Shown piece after piece: positions 12,189 to 23,805 of a stretch of DNA of 64,000 nucleotides. Position 1 is the first letter of the stretch; the number at the start of each line of letters is the position of its first letter. Source of the stretch: Notospermus geniculatus (lineage: Eukaryota; Nemertea; Pilidiophora; Heteronemertea; Lineidae). The notes under the pieces were generated by a model. It saw only the letters and a list, made by a program, of their open reading frames with translations. It was not told the DNA's origin and did not search any database. The translations under genes were made by a program, and so were the position numbers. The stretch covers positions 136,843 to 200,842 of the forward strand of contig NMRB01000234.1 of NCBI GenBank assembly GCA_002633025.1, read 5' to 3'.

Positions 12189-13479
12189 TACATTGCATTT
12201 TTACACTGGGTATGCTTTGCTTTGCTACCTGCCTATGTCAACTCTGCTTTCTATCCATATCCCTTTTAGTTCACCTGGGTGAGCTTATATCATACTGAGA
12301 TGTTCACCATCACCGTTGTAACTTTTCCTGCTAATTTCAAACGCGGGTACCCCACAAACCACTTTTTGCAGAAATCTGAATATCTGCTTTGCCACAGGAG
12401 GCAAAAATCAAAAAAAAATTGAAGTGCAAGTTGTAGATATACAGCTGTGGAAAAAATTATTAGACCACCTCTATTTGACACACGCATGTTCCGTTAAAAT
12501 AGGTCCCATAAACTCTCCAATCATTATGTAGCCTATGTACTGATTTATTGTGTTGGGAAGTTTGCAATTTTGAAATTGTGAATTTTATGGGCCACGAAAT
12601 TATTTTTAGTGTCGTTTTTGACTGCCGTGACTTATTCCCTTTAAGGCGTCAAATTATAGATGAGTTCCTACATGTACATTTTTTAAGAACACATGTAACT
12701 CTATTCTTATATACATGTAGCTGCTATTCCGTTTGCACTGTGGTGATATCACTGATGGTACTGTACATTGTGTAAACATCTCCTGAACCATCATTCTAAT
12801 GGTAATATTGATTGCTTATGGAAGCTAACCTCTCTCCTGCTTTTTGTTCACGAAGTGACGTTATTTTCGTGCCACATCATTTCTTGTCACACGGGTTTAT
12901 TCACTTAATATAGCACCAATTGGCACGAAATTTCACTAATTAGTGTAATGTAACGCCAAGTTATGTCTCTTTTAGTAGAATTTACCTATTATTCGCGTTT
13001 TGTCGAGAAATCGACACTTCTGTTTGGGGCATAATCGCCGATGTATGGACGAATGTATACATCATCATGAAACGGCATTTTTGTGTACAAAATACTGAGA
13101 GCATGCAAAAAAATCAGAAGAATATATCACCTTTACACAACGATGTGTATCAAGATATCCTGCCCTATTTATTTTGAACCGTATGTAATCCTTCATCACC
13201 GAGAAATAAGCAGAAAAGTCCAGAATTGCCCCATAGCAGACGAGTCAGGTCGCCATTTTGTTTGATCCACGCATAACCGACGTGTATGGAGATACGATGT
13301 GTGTACACACATATAGTGCACGAATGTTCAGGTAGCCTTCTTGGGACTAAAATAAAGGGATGCCTTATGGATGAGTTGATAATTGGGGTCAGTGTTGATG
13401 GTGAATATAGGCCATGGCCGCATTTGGGTTATCAGTAGTGGGTTCAGTGATTACGGCTATGGTTGTCTATGACCATGGG
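12189..13479. other. gene-free stretch
   Basis: No exon, RNA gene or clear element is seen. The sequence is AT-rich with scattered TACATGTA words. Confidence 0.4.
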
Positions 13480-13592
13480 TTCGAGCCCGGTAGGTTCTAA
13501 ACCTTGGAACGATGAAACCATGAAACCACCCATGAAACCATGAAACCACCCAGGAAACTATGGAACTACCCAGGAAACTATGGAACCACCCA
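13480..13592 (+). repeat. GAAACCATGAAACCACCCA minisatellite, left arm
   Basis: Variants of GAAACCATGAAACCACCCA are repeated. They are preceded by TTCGAGCCCGGTAGGTTC and TAAACCTTGGAAC. The same sequence occurs in inverted orientation at about 17000-17124, so this is the left arm of a large palindromic block. Confidence 0.75.
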
Positions 13593-14048
13593 AAATTATA
13601 CTTTTATCCGGCTTTGTCAAAACAGCAAAATGACGAAATGACAAAACGAAGTGATGGACTACTTTGTACTTGTTAGACGTAGCCTTAATGACTGTATCCT
13701 CACAAACAACCGCGCAGGTCAAGTGGTTTTAGGCCTGAATACATGACAGCATAAAGACATCAATGTCTTGATATCTTTATGATGACAGCCATTATATTGC
13801 ACTCTTGATGCTCTTGACTCTGGCTGCAGATTCAATCTTATTCTTAATCATCCAGGGCACCCTGGTAGTGTTTCAGCTAAAGCGGAATAGCAGGGCGCGG
13901 CGCCCTGCCTTGCTTATGGTCCGCCCTACCGCCCTTTTCAACAGGAAAAAACGCCCTGCCCTAAATTCTGACCACCCCTGCCTTCACTTGAAGGCAAGAA
14001 TGCCTTTTCCTGCACTATAACCATGCCTTTTCAACTAAACTCATTGCC

Positions 14049-14410
14049 TAAAGCCTCGTTTATGTCGCCGTTACGTACAGTCAGAACTAGTTGGCAACTG
14101 ATAATCGGCGCGTAGTTGGAACTAATTAGTCACAACTACAAGGTGACATAAGCTCTCGCGCGTCAGCGAGTAACTGGTTGCCAACTAGTTGCAAACTAAA
14201 AATATCCAGATCCTGAAAGTCGCACATGTTCAACTTACTTAAAATCAAAAGAAATCTGTGTCGACATAAGCACTCAAAAGACGGCGATAAACTTGTTCCA
14301 GGTAGTTGCGACCGATCGGTATTTTTCTACTCGGTGGCGACATAAGTTATCAGTTGCAACTTGTTGACGCTATTTCTATCACAGCGTAGGGCGACATAAC
14401 CGAGGCTTTA
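14049..14410. mobile_element. MITE built of self-complementary ACTAGTTGCAAC words
   Basis: Ends are TAAAGCCTCGTTTATGTCGC and its complement GCGACATAACCGAGGCTTTA. The interior repeatedly contains AACTAGTTGGCAACT, GCCAACTAGTTGC and GACATAAG in both orientations. Confidence 0.75.
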
Positions 14411-14874
14411 CAAAGATCGTTGATACTACTCTCAATCCAATTCCCGCGCAAAACCCAAGTCGCATCAACGTTGAGACGGCACCAACAAACTGCCTAAACC
14501 TCACCTGCAGACTATCTCAAGTGCACTCGTGGCAGTGTTTAGAATAGGTGTCAAATAAAGCAGCCGAGGTTGGTTTAGTTACATTTTCTGCCGTAATTGG
14601 ATTGCCATTGGTGTATGTGGCGCTGCGATCAATACCGATCGAATCACATGGGAAACGTCAAGTCAACGAAATACATGAAACATGCCGACAAAAAAGGCAA
14701 CCAGCACAACTTCATCAGGCTGTCGTTAGTAACAGTAGTGAGCAAAACACAATGGGATGTTTATTTCAAGAGGTGAGGCGACGTATCACTTGAACCGAGT
14801 CCGGAATCGAGTCAGTGTTCACATGAAGAATCGCATGAAACTTTGGATAGAGCCGCGACTTCAGCATTTCAATC

Positions 14875-15234
14875 GGGTTGGTTCTAAACCTGGCACTGGC
14901 ACGCTGGCACGGGCAATGGCACTTGTATCATATTATGGCCAGAAATCATTAAAAAAGTGTATATATACGTAACAGTTATTATTTTGGAAGATAATAGGGC
15001 CAAGCAGTTTAACATGGATCAATTTTGTTGAAAAAAAAATATTTTTTTTTCTAGTTTTTTATAGATTTTTCAACATAATTGATCCATGTTAAACTGGTTG
15101 GCCCTATCATCGTATTATCTTCCAAGATAATAACTGTTAGGTAAATATACCATTTTTCATGATTTCTGACCATAATTATGATACCAGTGCCAGTGCCAGT
15201 GCCAGCGTGCCAGTGCCAGGTTTAGAACCAACCC
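14875..15234. repeat. inverted repeat with A/T-rich centre
   Basis: GGTTGGTTCTAAACCTGGCA on the left pairs with its complement on the right. The arms continue through CAGTTTAACATGGATCAA and its partner. The loop is A and T runs near 15035-15065, and the outer part includes short GCCAGT tandem units. Confidence 0.85.
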
Positions 15235-15483
15235 ATTTCAATCTGACAGAGATCGTTGTATTTCCAAGTCCATTTCCCCCAAACCTGTGCCTGCATTCTT
15301 CAACAATTTATTTGGCTGTAATCCAGAAAGTGTACTCTCTCCAGTCATACCAAATTCGTTTGCCAATTTCTTTCCAGTACACAGATATTTACTTGAATGA
15401 CTGATCTTACTTCAGACCACCGGCCTTTCGGCCGCATGGTATTGACGATCTTTATGGCGGGAAAATGCCAGAGGACCATGGAT

Positions 15484-16187
15484 CAGGGGCCATATGCATA
15501 AAACTTTCTTAAGTTAAGTGTAAAACTTACCCTTAAAGTCTAAGGATTTCACTTTACCAAGTGCCATACTTAAGGTGTATGCATAAAACAAGTTAAGGGC
15601 ATACTCAGCTAACGGGGCAACCCTTAACTAAAGTATTTCCAGGAATTGTGGTGTCAGCCAATGAAATTTCAGTATTCAAGGGGTTTCCCAGATTTCTTGA
15701 GTGTTATACTTAATTCTCAAATGTAGGCTGCATGTACATGAACATGATTGCAGGCAATGCCACTGTAATGCACATAGGAAATGTGTAAAGTGGCTATTAA
15801 CGGTGGAAAACAAAAAAGAGGTTACCAAATTGGTAGGACAGAAAGAGGATATACATGTACATGGTCTGTCAAATCAAAATCCTTGGCACAGTTCAATGTT
15901 ATCCCACCCTAGCCTAGCACATAATTTTCCCGGCCTATTATTTGGCTAGCATGCATTAAAAAACAGCATGGATAGCATATTCCAACCTGTGCCTGCCACA
16001 ACTGTGAAGTTAAGGAGTCAGTTAAGGGAACTGTGACCACACTTAGAGTTAAGGGTGATTTTGAGGCTTTCACTATTCCAAAGTAGCTTTCTGCATCTCC
16101 CTTAATTTAAGATTTCCACTTTAGTGGTGGTTTGAGGGAATCCCTTGGGATTTTCATACTTAAGTAGTTTTATGCATATGGCCCCTG
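15484..16187. mobile_element. CAGGGGCCATATGCATAAAAC-ended MITE, about 700 bp
   Basis: The ends CAGGGGCCATATGCATAAAA and TTTTATGCATATGGCCCCTG are near-perfect complements. The interior is rich in CTTAAG and TTAAGG words in both orientations. It belongs to a broader GGGCCxTAT-ended group seen at 18573, 31002, 52123 and 56216. Confidence 0.8.
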
Positions 16188-16999
16188 ATACTCAGCTGCA
16201 TTGATCTTTCAGCTGATAAGACATCTTATGCACTGGTTATTTTGGGGTTTTTACAAGGTACCGGTATTGGCATTAGTTGTTTTTGGAAATACGTCCTGTT
16301 TAACCCTTTTCAACCTGGCCACATTTGAAGTTTTAACCCCTTGAACACTGTGACTGTAATCACCTTACATTGTATACGCCAAGACTATGAAGTTTTGCTC
16401 AGAGTCAGCATGATCAGCATTCTCCTTGAAGTTTTTTTTTACAGTACATACACCTACTATTGTGATTTAACCCTTTGATCCCCGAATCAGAAAATGTCCA
16501 TTGGTGTGAAGACGATCAGAGTCAGACTTGCGTCGTGACATGCCTGAATGCCCTTGGGCCTTGGTAGCAGGGCATGGGCTATCATGGCACCCTGCCTTTT
16601 TGAGTATGGAGGCGTCTCTGCCCTGCCTTTTTCAAATCCTGGCTGAAACACTACCCTGGTGTTCGGACTCCTTGCCAACTCTGAAGTCAGCTCTGCGCTA
16701 GTTTCTGGGAACCTCAGTGATCCCTTGTTGTTTATATTGAGAAGGCTAATCTTTCTGAGAAGGCTAATTATGATTTGTTTACACTAGTGTTCACCATCAA
16801 TAGTATAAAATAACTGAGACCAGCATGTTTGCATTATGCATTAGTATCAGCACAGTCATGTTGTGTTGGACTGGGATGGTATGCCGCATCCAAGGTGTGA
16901 CACACCATCTGTGCTTGATGATAATCATACATGCTTTTTACCTCCATAGCAATTGGAAAATAGCTAATGTCAGGTCATGTTTAAGAATAAGGATATTTT

Positions 17000-17124
17000 G
17001 GGTGGTTCCTGGGTGGTTCCATGGATTTCTGGGTATTTTCATGGTTTTCTGGATGGTTCCATAGTTTCCTGGGTGGTTTCATGGTTTCATGGTTCCAAGG
17101 TTTAGAACCTACCTTCGAGCCCGG
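17000..17124 (-). repeat. minisatellite, right inverted arm
   Basis: Tandem variants of TGGGTGGTTTCATGGTTTC are followed by CCAAGGTTTAGAACCTACC. It is the reverse complement of the array at 13480-13592. Confidence 0.75.
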
Positions 17125-18572
17125 GTGGTGGAAGAAATTTTTTTCTCCATTTCTTTTCTTTTATTCACAAAGATTTTCTCTGTTTGGATGTAAGGACTTG
17201 TCCTGCTATCGAGTTTCTTTCCGCTGCCCAAACCAAACATCTATTCCCGGCCCAGCAACTAACTGCAGTCTCATGATCTCAACGTCACTTCGTGAACCCG
17301 GGCGCCACCAGGCTTGTATGCACTTACTGTACGGTGTATCAGTAAGTCTCTCGTGTGGCCTCTATCTCTCTCTATGGGAAGTTTTCTTCTTTATATATTT
17401 AAGCAATTTTCATGGTAAAAAGTGTTAAGTTAAAGTTTATGGTCAGATATCAACAAGGGTAGAGTTTCGTCCAACTTTAAACTTCAACCCTGGTTCTTTC
17501 AGTAGAACTCAGAGGAGGTGCTCATTCAGTGCCCAGCCCTCATCATTCTGGCCGCATTTATACTAAATTTGTAAGTTGAACCTTTATGATTGATTCCTTT
17601 ATGGTATCACCTACATCATAAAGACATCAAACCCCTACATGTATCATTTAGGNGGGTGGGGTGGGGTGGAAGGATTTTAAATCAAAAGTAATGTTGTGAT
17701 ACGCTGGCATCTAAGGGACGAGAATATATAAATGTAGCAGTCATTGTTTTTAAATTCCAAATCTGGGTCCAGTTTGGGAGTCGCAATTTGCTTAAAGGTT
17801 TGGGAAAAACAGCAATCAAAAGCATCTTTTCCGACACACAGTCAACCCGGCCGACAAAGCGCAGTCCAAATGGCATCGCAAATAGTTAATCCCAGAATTT
17901 TATTCCACAAGGTAGCATTAAAACATAGGCCTCAAGTATGTGCACATATCCCGTTTGCATTATGTCAGCATTATGAGGGTAAATACACCTGGGAAGCGGA
18001 AACAAAAGGACCACAGATAAGGACCTTACTACAGACATGCACACTATACTCTAGTACAGATTATATACACACTTGTGCTATTAATTACACTCACTCAATC
18101 CGCCAATTTAACCTTTATCCGCAGATTCCGCCCAATCCGCAGATTCCGCAGAATCCGCATTTTAGAAATGGCCCGTCGTAGGGCCTAACCGGGCGCTTGC
18201 GAAACCTCCCTATTGTGTGCCTATATACAGAAATGACCGAAGAGCATGCAGCGCAACTGTCGCCGGGCTACAATGTAGTAGTGTGACACGGCTCTGGAAA
18301 AACACGGGTATTTTCAACACTAGGTGTAACCTTAGCTATAAACTTGAATTGGTAGTTGTTGAAATGGACAGGAGTAATCGTAGACTAGGCTACCCACATG
18401 ATAATTTCTTGGGCAAATAGTGGAAACTCTCTTGTGATCATTCACCAGTCAACGGAATTGATAAGGGTATAAGCCAACCTATAACAAGGGAGGAACAAAA
18501 ATCGGAGGATTCGGCCTACATGAACCAAGAAAATGACCAGGCCTAATCGCGGTGATCAGCACTGGGCCTTGA
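17125..18572. other. gene-free stretch
   Basis: No exon is recognised. It contains a G-rich run with N at 17653, short tandem words (CCGCAGATTCCG variants) at about 18119-18160, and the 35-bp inverted partner of 5992-6027 at 18182-18216. Confidence 0.4.
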
Positions 18573-18720
18573 GGGCCGCATGCGCCAAGCGAAGATTATC
18601 TTGAACTCAGGTTGATCCACAACTTTTCCATTGTCACATCGTGTCCTGGCAAACCTGAACAATTGAAAAGTTGTGGTTCAACCTGAGTTGAAGATAATCT
18701 TCGTTTGGTGCATACGGCCC
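18573..18720. mobile_element. 148-bp foldback with GGGCCG ends
   Basis: The arms of about 55 bp start GGGCCGCATGCGCCAAGCG. The right arm is the complement with GGTGCATACGGCCC at the end. The loop is about 35 bp. Confidence 0.85.
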
Positions 18721-19510
18721 TATGAATGTAGAAGATGAAAATACACGTAAATCCCCATCGTTTTGTCGGGAGAACCCAGAATTCCAAATACATGTAATAT
18801 GCCGAGTACCTTTTGGTCGGGTGCCATTAAGCCTAGCGCAACAAACATGGAATGTTGGATAACAAACCTGCCGTTCCATCGATGATGATTGTTATCTCTG
18901 CTCGTTCATGTCCTAGGCCTACTCAGACTTGGAACCTGTCATGATTCACCAGTTGCTGTAGATAATCAAACACAGGAAAACAAACTGTGCAGAAAATACA
19001 GATATCATTACGGATGTCGGATCCATTCACAAGTCATCATCTGATTGGCTGACCTCAACGCTTGATCGACATACATGATTGTGTATAGGCCAACATAAAG
19101 GCTATACATATATTTGATTTTTTATACAACTCAATTGATATCCACTACTTTACGTTCTGCAATGTTTTCCCCTGAGTGGAGCTCGTACCTCTCACTAACT
19201 TGTCTCCAGCAATCATTGACCCAATACTCTCAATCAGTCTAAAGGCATGAATAGGCTCCTAGGACTGGCCTATATGGTGAATGGGTATAGGGTAATCTGA
19301 TATACAGCCGAAATTCAAGAACGCAAGATATTTGTTTCATTACTTTTAATACAACATAATTGACCAGTCAACTACTAGCTTGCGTCAGGTGATGGACTGA
19401 TTTTCGAGAAGACTGTTGATGCACTTGATGCACTTGCCCGTTGGATGAAGATATAGAGGCATCATCAGCATCAACAACAACAACGGATGCACCATTATCC
19501 TCAGCGACAC
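18721..19510. other. stretch downstream of the protease gene
   Basis: This is the likely 3' untranslated and intergenic sequence of the minus-strand protease. I found no convincing polyadenylation signal close to the stop. A short CAACAACAACAA tract lies near 19470. Confidence 0.35.
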
Positions 19511-22058
19511 CTAGTGTTTATTTTCCTTGATCCAATCCAGATAAGATGCCACACGTGTGAAGACTGTGGGATATTTTTTCTGCAGTTTCCCACAGAAATG
19601 GGCTCCGAAGGACACGACGCCTTCTAGAATGTGCTTGCCTCGTCGCTTGCATGCCAAGGGACCTCCAGAATCACCCTGTGAATGAGAATAGATTGGGAAT
19701 CACAACTGAAAATCCGCTGCAGAGTAAAAGAACTCTTCGTTCAACCGATACTCCACGCAGCGTTGAAATTTTTTGATACTTGCACGAAAATTTTAACTCT
19801 GCCTTTGACGCTAGATCGCCATCTTGAAAATCTTGACGTCATCGTCGGTGGGCTGGTTTTATCAAGTGACGCGAACGTCTTTTTCAAAATGGTATTATTT
19901 GCAGAAAACAGTATTTATCTTGTCGAAAATGAAACAGAATAACTTTATTATTACTTTATATCTACTCCACCGATGTTTGTATCACTCTATACCTTTATAC
20001 ACCTATCTTCTACGATCTATATTGTAAGCGTAGACAACGACGTGATGGGTAACTGCTTAAATAGAAGAATTTCTACTGTTCGCTCCGCGCGCGCACTACT
20101 TTTCAAGATGGAAACCTAGCGTCGAACTAGTGGTGATATCCTTGCCCAGATATCGCCACCTAGCGTCAAGTTGCCGTTCAACCAAATTTAGCACGTCGAC
20201 ACAGTTCTGTCGCTAATCAGAGGAAGACAACAATACGTAAGGTTGTAATACTATTCTAGCGCTCTTTTTATTGTCAGTTTTAGTCTAAGTCACGTGGCAG
20301 CGCTTGGAATCGCAAATGCTGCTTACTTCCCTTATCTTGGCATTGCAGTGAGTTCTACGACCGCAAAATCACCAGTTGTTTAGATCGATGCAGAATCAGT
20401 AAACAAAGTGACTTACCACGCAGACATTGCTGAACGTGTGTCCTCCTGCACAGACTTGGGTCTCAGGTTTCTGGAATTTATTGTTTGTGTACATCGCTCT
20501 ACACAATTTCATGTTTCTGATCCTGATGCTCACATGGAACATATCCAAGGTCCATTCTGAAATGTATACAGAGTTTCATCACGACATGAACAAGTATGCC
20601 TACATACGTGCAAAAAGTAAAATATTTCATGAAAAATTTCCTTACTTCTAGTCCGCGTCCTTCCCCATCCCCCAGCGGAGCAGCTTGACTCAATAGGGGC
20701 GGCATCGTTTGGTCCAGAAGGAAGCGCAATAGGTCTTACCGCCTTGCTGAATTTGACTGGTCGATCTAATTTTAAAATAGCGATGTCATTGGCTGAAAGA
20801 AAAAGGTGAATTGCACTTGATGCACTTGCAAACTATTGAGAATATGAACGTACATGTACAGTACATGTATACATGTTCACGCACATGTAGGCCTACGTAG
20901 CCTACATTGTACGGTTCTGTTTCACGTGGACGAAAACGGTCATTATAACCAGACATCTCTCTCTTTCAAACGTTACTTACGAGAATCAGCTCCTTCGCGG
21001 AAATTATATCCCTTGTGAGGCCTCACTGCTGTCACCCTGTACTTCTGCCCAGCCCTGACGGCAAGCAGGTCCGTTTGTCCGACAAGGACCGTGTAGAGTG
21101 ACGGCCGCTGGCTGAGGAGACACGAAAAGAACCGATGATTTACGATCAAATGAAAACCTAGTTCCTGCTCGACCTTAGCATGCTTAGTAGATAAGTCAGA
21201 TTTCTGACGTAAATTACACTGTTACGGATTTCTGAGTTAGAAACGGAAATAAATGCAATCAACATTCCGTCAAATATTTAGTTTCGTTTTAGGTATGTAC
21301 CACTCACCTCCATCTGAAGCAATGAGCCGCTGTAACAACGGTCGTCGCATCAATGAGAGAACCACCACAAAGGACTCCAATGACGCGCGACTTGCGAATT
21401 CCTACCAGCCAAGGCCACTCGCCAACCTTTGACTTCGCGCCAGATATAATTCTCTTCTCAAACTCTTCAGGAGTGAATTCACCGAAGAGTTCTTCCGCGT
21501 TTTCAATCGTGCTCAGGTCACCACCAGCGTAAAGATTCTCCGTTCGTTCAGCAGCTTCGTCTGCAGCCGCTACGAACAACATAAAAACGGTAGAGAAGTT
21601 TAAAAAAACAATGGTAAACATCACACTCAGTTCGTAAGTCTACTCTTGGGCTTGAATTTGAATGCCATGTGTTGTATCGTTTACTTTTGCCATTCATTAG
21701 GGAGTTTAAGAAATCAAACGATAAAGGTTAACTTTAGACAACGTTATTTTTTGTACCGAAAATGCAATGAATCTGGTGAATTCGCAGTAAGAAAAATGTA
21801 ACGTTGTCGTAAAGTTAACGTTTATCTTTTGATTTCTTAACTCCCTCTTTTCTTAACCTCTACAGTAATTTATAACGTTGTCGTAAAGTTTTAAAAGTTT
21901 ATCGTTTGATTTCTTAACTCCCTATTTTCCTAACCTCTACGGTAATTGGTAATTTAAGCAGAAAAGAACATTAAAACAAAACAGAGACAAAACGAATACT
22001 GACCTGCCGAACAAGCAGCGAGAAATCCAACAACCACCAAGGTTAACATAGCATACAT
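19511..22058 (-). CDS. secreted trypsin-fold serine protease, six coding exons
   Basis: A complete S1 (chymotrypsin clan) protease of 299 aa. Exons in reading order: 22058-22004 (signal peptide MYAMLTLVVVGFLAACSA), 21569-21308, 21111-20981, 20792-20646, 20556-20417, 19675-19511. All borders are GT..AG and phases agree. An acidic propeptide (19-58) ends EEFEKR before IISGAKSKVGEWPW. The catalytic triad is H101 (TAAHC), D152 (PNDIAIL) and S248 (GDSGGPL); CSAGGWGRT and VCAGG are also present. The residue six before the catalytic Ser, Asp in trypsin, is Asn242, and the position equivalent to 226 is Thr, so cleavage specificity is probably not tryptic. A second copy of the first coding exon lies at 22507-22572. 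It is likely secreted and activated by cleavage after Arg58; the substrate is unknown. Confidence 0.9.
21697..21846. mobile_element. GGGAGTTTAA-ended MITE inside a protease intron
   Basis: A 150-bp foldback with ends TTAGGGAGTTTAAGAAATC and its complement, and the inner word GTTAACTTTAGACAACGTT. The same element occurs at 53866-54010. Right halves occur at 21873-21925 and 22350-22423. Confidence 0.85.
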
Positions 22059-22687
22059 TGTGCTGCAAACTGTAGAAAATGGATGAATGCCTATGATACA
22101 GTTTCTTGTACAAAAATGAAGTAATGATTTGATATGACAATGCAATAAGCGATGGCACTTGAAAATGATTACAGGTTGCANGTGGAAATATTTCCACCGA
22201 GGTGGAAATATTCTCACCGCGGTGGTAATATTTTCACCGCGGTGGGAACTTCCAAAAATTTTACAAACTCAAGAAAAAATTATCGAATTGAAAAAAAATT
22301 GCAAATGTAAATATTTTTCATCAATGAGCTCTATGGGCCACCGTAGAATCTGGTGAATTCGCAGTAAGAAAGATAACGTTGTCGTAAAGTTAACGTTTAT
22401 CGTTTGATTTCTTAACTCCCTATGTTCTTAATCTCTACGGTAATTGGTAAAGCAGAAAAGAACATAAAGAACATCAAAACAAAACAGAGACAAAACGAAT
22501 ACTGACCTGCCGAACAAGCAGCGAGAAATCCTACAACCACCAAGGTTAACATAGCATACATTGTGCTGCAAACTGTAAAAAATGGATGAAAGCCTATGAT
22601 ACAGTTTCGTGTACAAAAATTAAGTACATGTAGTGATTTAATATGACAATGCAATGAAGTGATGACAATTGAAAATTATTACAGGTT
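21871..22687. repeat. tandem segmental duplication carrying protease exon 1
   Basis: About 21871-22178 and 22372-22687 are near-identical (about 310 bp each) and each includes half of the GGGAGTTTAA MITE plus the signal-peptide exon. Between them, at 22181-22248, is a short array of GTGGAAATATTxxCACCGCGG units, with one N at 22181. Confidence 0.8.
22507..22572 (-). CDS. duplicated signal-peptide exon of the protease
   Basis: This is a second copy of the signal-peptide exon. It differs from 22004-22069 by one synonymous base in the coding part. It keeps its acceptor (TTTTTTACAG before TTTGCAGCACA), the ATG at 22561 and the donor GTCAGTA. From acceptor to donor it is 66 nt, so inclusion of both copies would stay in frame. 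Either copy could serve as the first coding exon. Confidence 0.75.
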
Positions 22688-22796
22688 GAAAAGAGTTTAC
22701 CACAAGTCGTGAAAGATTGGTGTAAAGTTGATAATTCATATGAAACTAAGTGTCTTCAAGAACTAAACGCATACTATAAATGAAAGGGGTACTCAC

Positions 22797-22848
22797 CTTG
22801 TCTGTGTCCTGGTGATATGACGTACCAGCTAACAGGCTTGTTTATATA
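22797..22848 (-). promoter_or_regulatory. TATA promoter and noncoding first exon of the protease
   Basis: On the minus strand a TATATAAA box lies at 22848-22841. About 25-30 bp downstream begins a short leader ending ACACAGACAAG, followed by a strong donor GTGAGT at 22796-22791. This fits a noncoding exon that splices to either signal-peptide exon copy. Confidence 0.65.
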
Positions 22849-23805
22849 CAGAATATCACGTAATAACCAATTAACCAATTCTTGTAGTAGAATTGCACAT
22901 CAAGCTTGCTAATCGTTGGCAGTCTGCAACTCATTTAACTTTTTTGTACCCCACCGCACCCTCGTCTCAGATAGACACTGATGGGTTTGCACTGTTAGTA
23001 ATGGTGCCATTGCAACGCCAGTTGCTCTGTGTACGGGCCAGACAGTCTCAATCTGATTTTTCATACCTTGGCTTTTGTTTTCATTAGGCTATCCATTCTG
23101 CATGGTAGCGTAGTACTGCTTGGTAGGAGTCCTCACTCTCATATGGAAGAACATAGGCCACACAAAATTGAAGATCTCGTATTCCTTTACGGTTTTACAT
23201 AATATGATCTCGTCCTCCGAGATTCATGATGTCGCATCGTTTGTCGGCAGTCACTTAGCCGCCAAAAAGTCCTACCTAACACTTACAGTTTACATGTACA
23301 TGCATGTATGTACGTACGTACGTATTACGTGTGTTCTTTTCTTCGAAACAACGAACTAAACTGACCTTCCCTTCAGAAGGCAAGAAATAATTGTCAATGA
23401 CTGTAAATAACCATTCCATATTTCACAAACTCACGTTTTTATTACCGTATGTAACATGTGTTTGGCTGTACATTGTACCTGAGCCTGGCTTGTTACCCTA
23501 CTTGCTAATGCTTTTCTATATACGATTGGTTTGATGTGTGCCCAGTTGCTCAGGTGTGGCTTATGTGAACTGATCCAATGCTTCTACCATCTTCAAAGTC
23601 TGGGCATACAACGAGTAGACTTACCATGTAAGTCGCGCTTATAACCATCCCACTGCCAGGTTTATTATAAGAAAGGCTTAAGCTTGGCTTGTGTTTGAAG
23701 CCCAACCTGCGCAACGCACTGTGAAATATAAGTCTGGCTTAAGCCACGCTTATGTCGGGATCGATCCAACTCTGGCTTAAGCCAAGGCTGAACAACCGGG
23801 CATTA
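22849..23805. other. gene-free stretch
   Basis: Intergenic sequence upstream of the protease promoter. A (GTAC)n tract lies at about 23306-23322. Around 23640-23800 there are scattered inverted GGCTTAAGC-type words. No exon is seen. Confidence 0.4.

Larger units (their letters stand above)
13480..17124. mobile_element. composite nested palindrome of about 3.6 kb
   Basis: Three concentric inverted pairs are visible: 13480-13592 with 17000-17124; about 13840-13880 (ACCCTGGTAGTGTTTCAG) with about 16640-16664; and 14875-15050 with 15060-15234. Separate MITEs lie between them (14049-14410 and 15484-16187). The block appears to be an inverted-repeat element with several later insertions. Confidence 0.65.
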
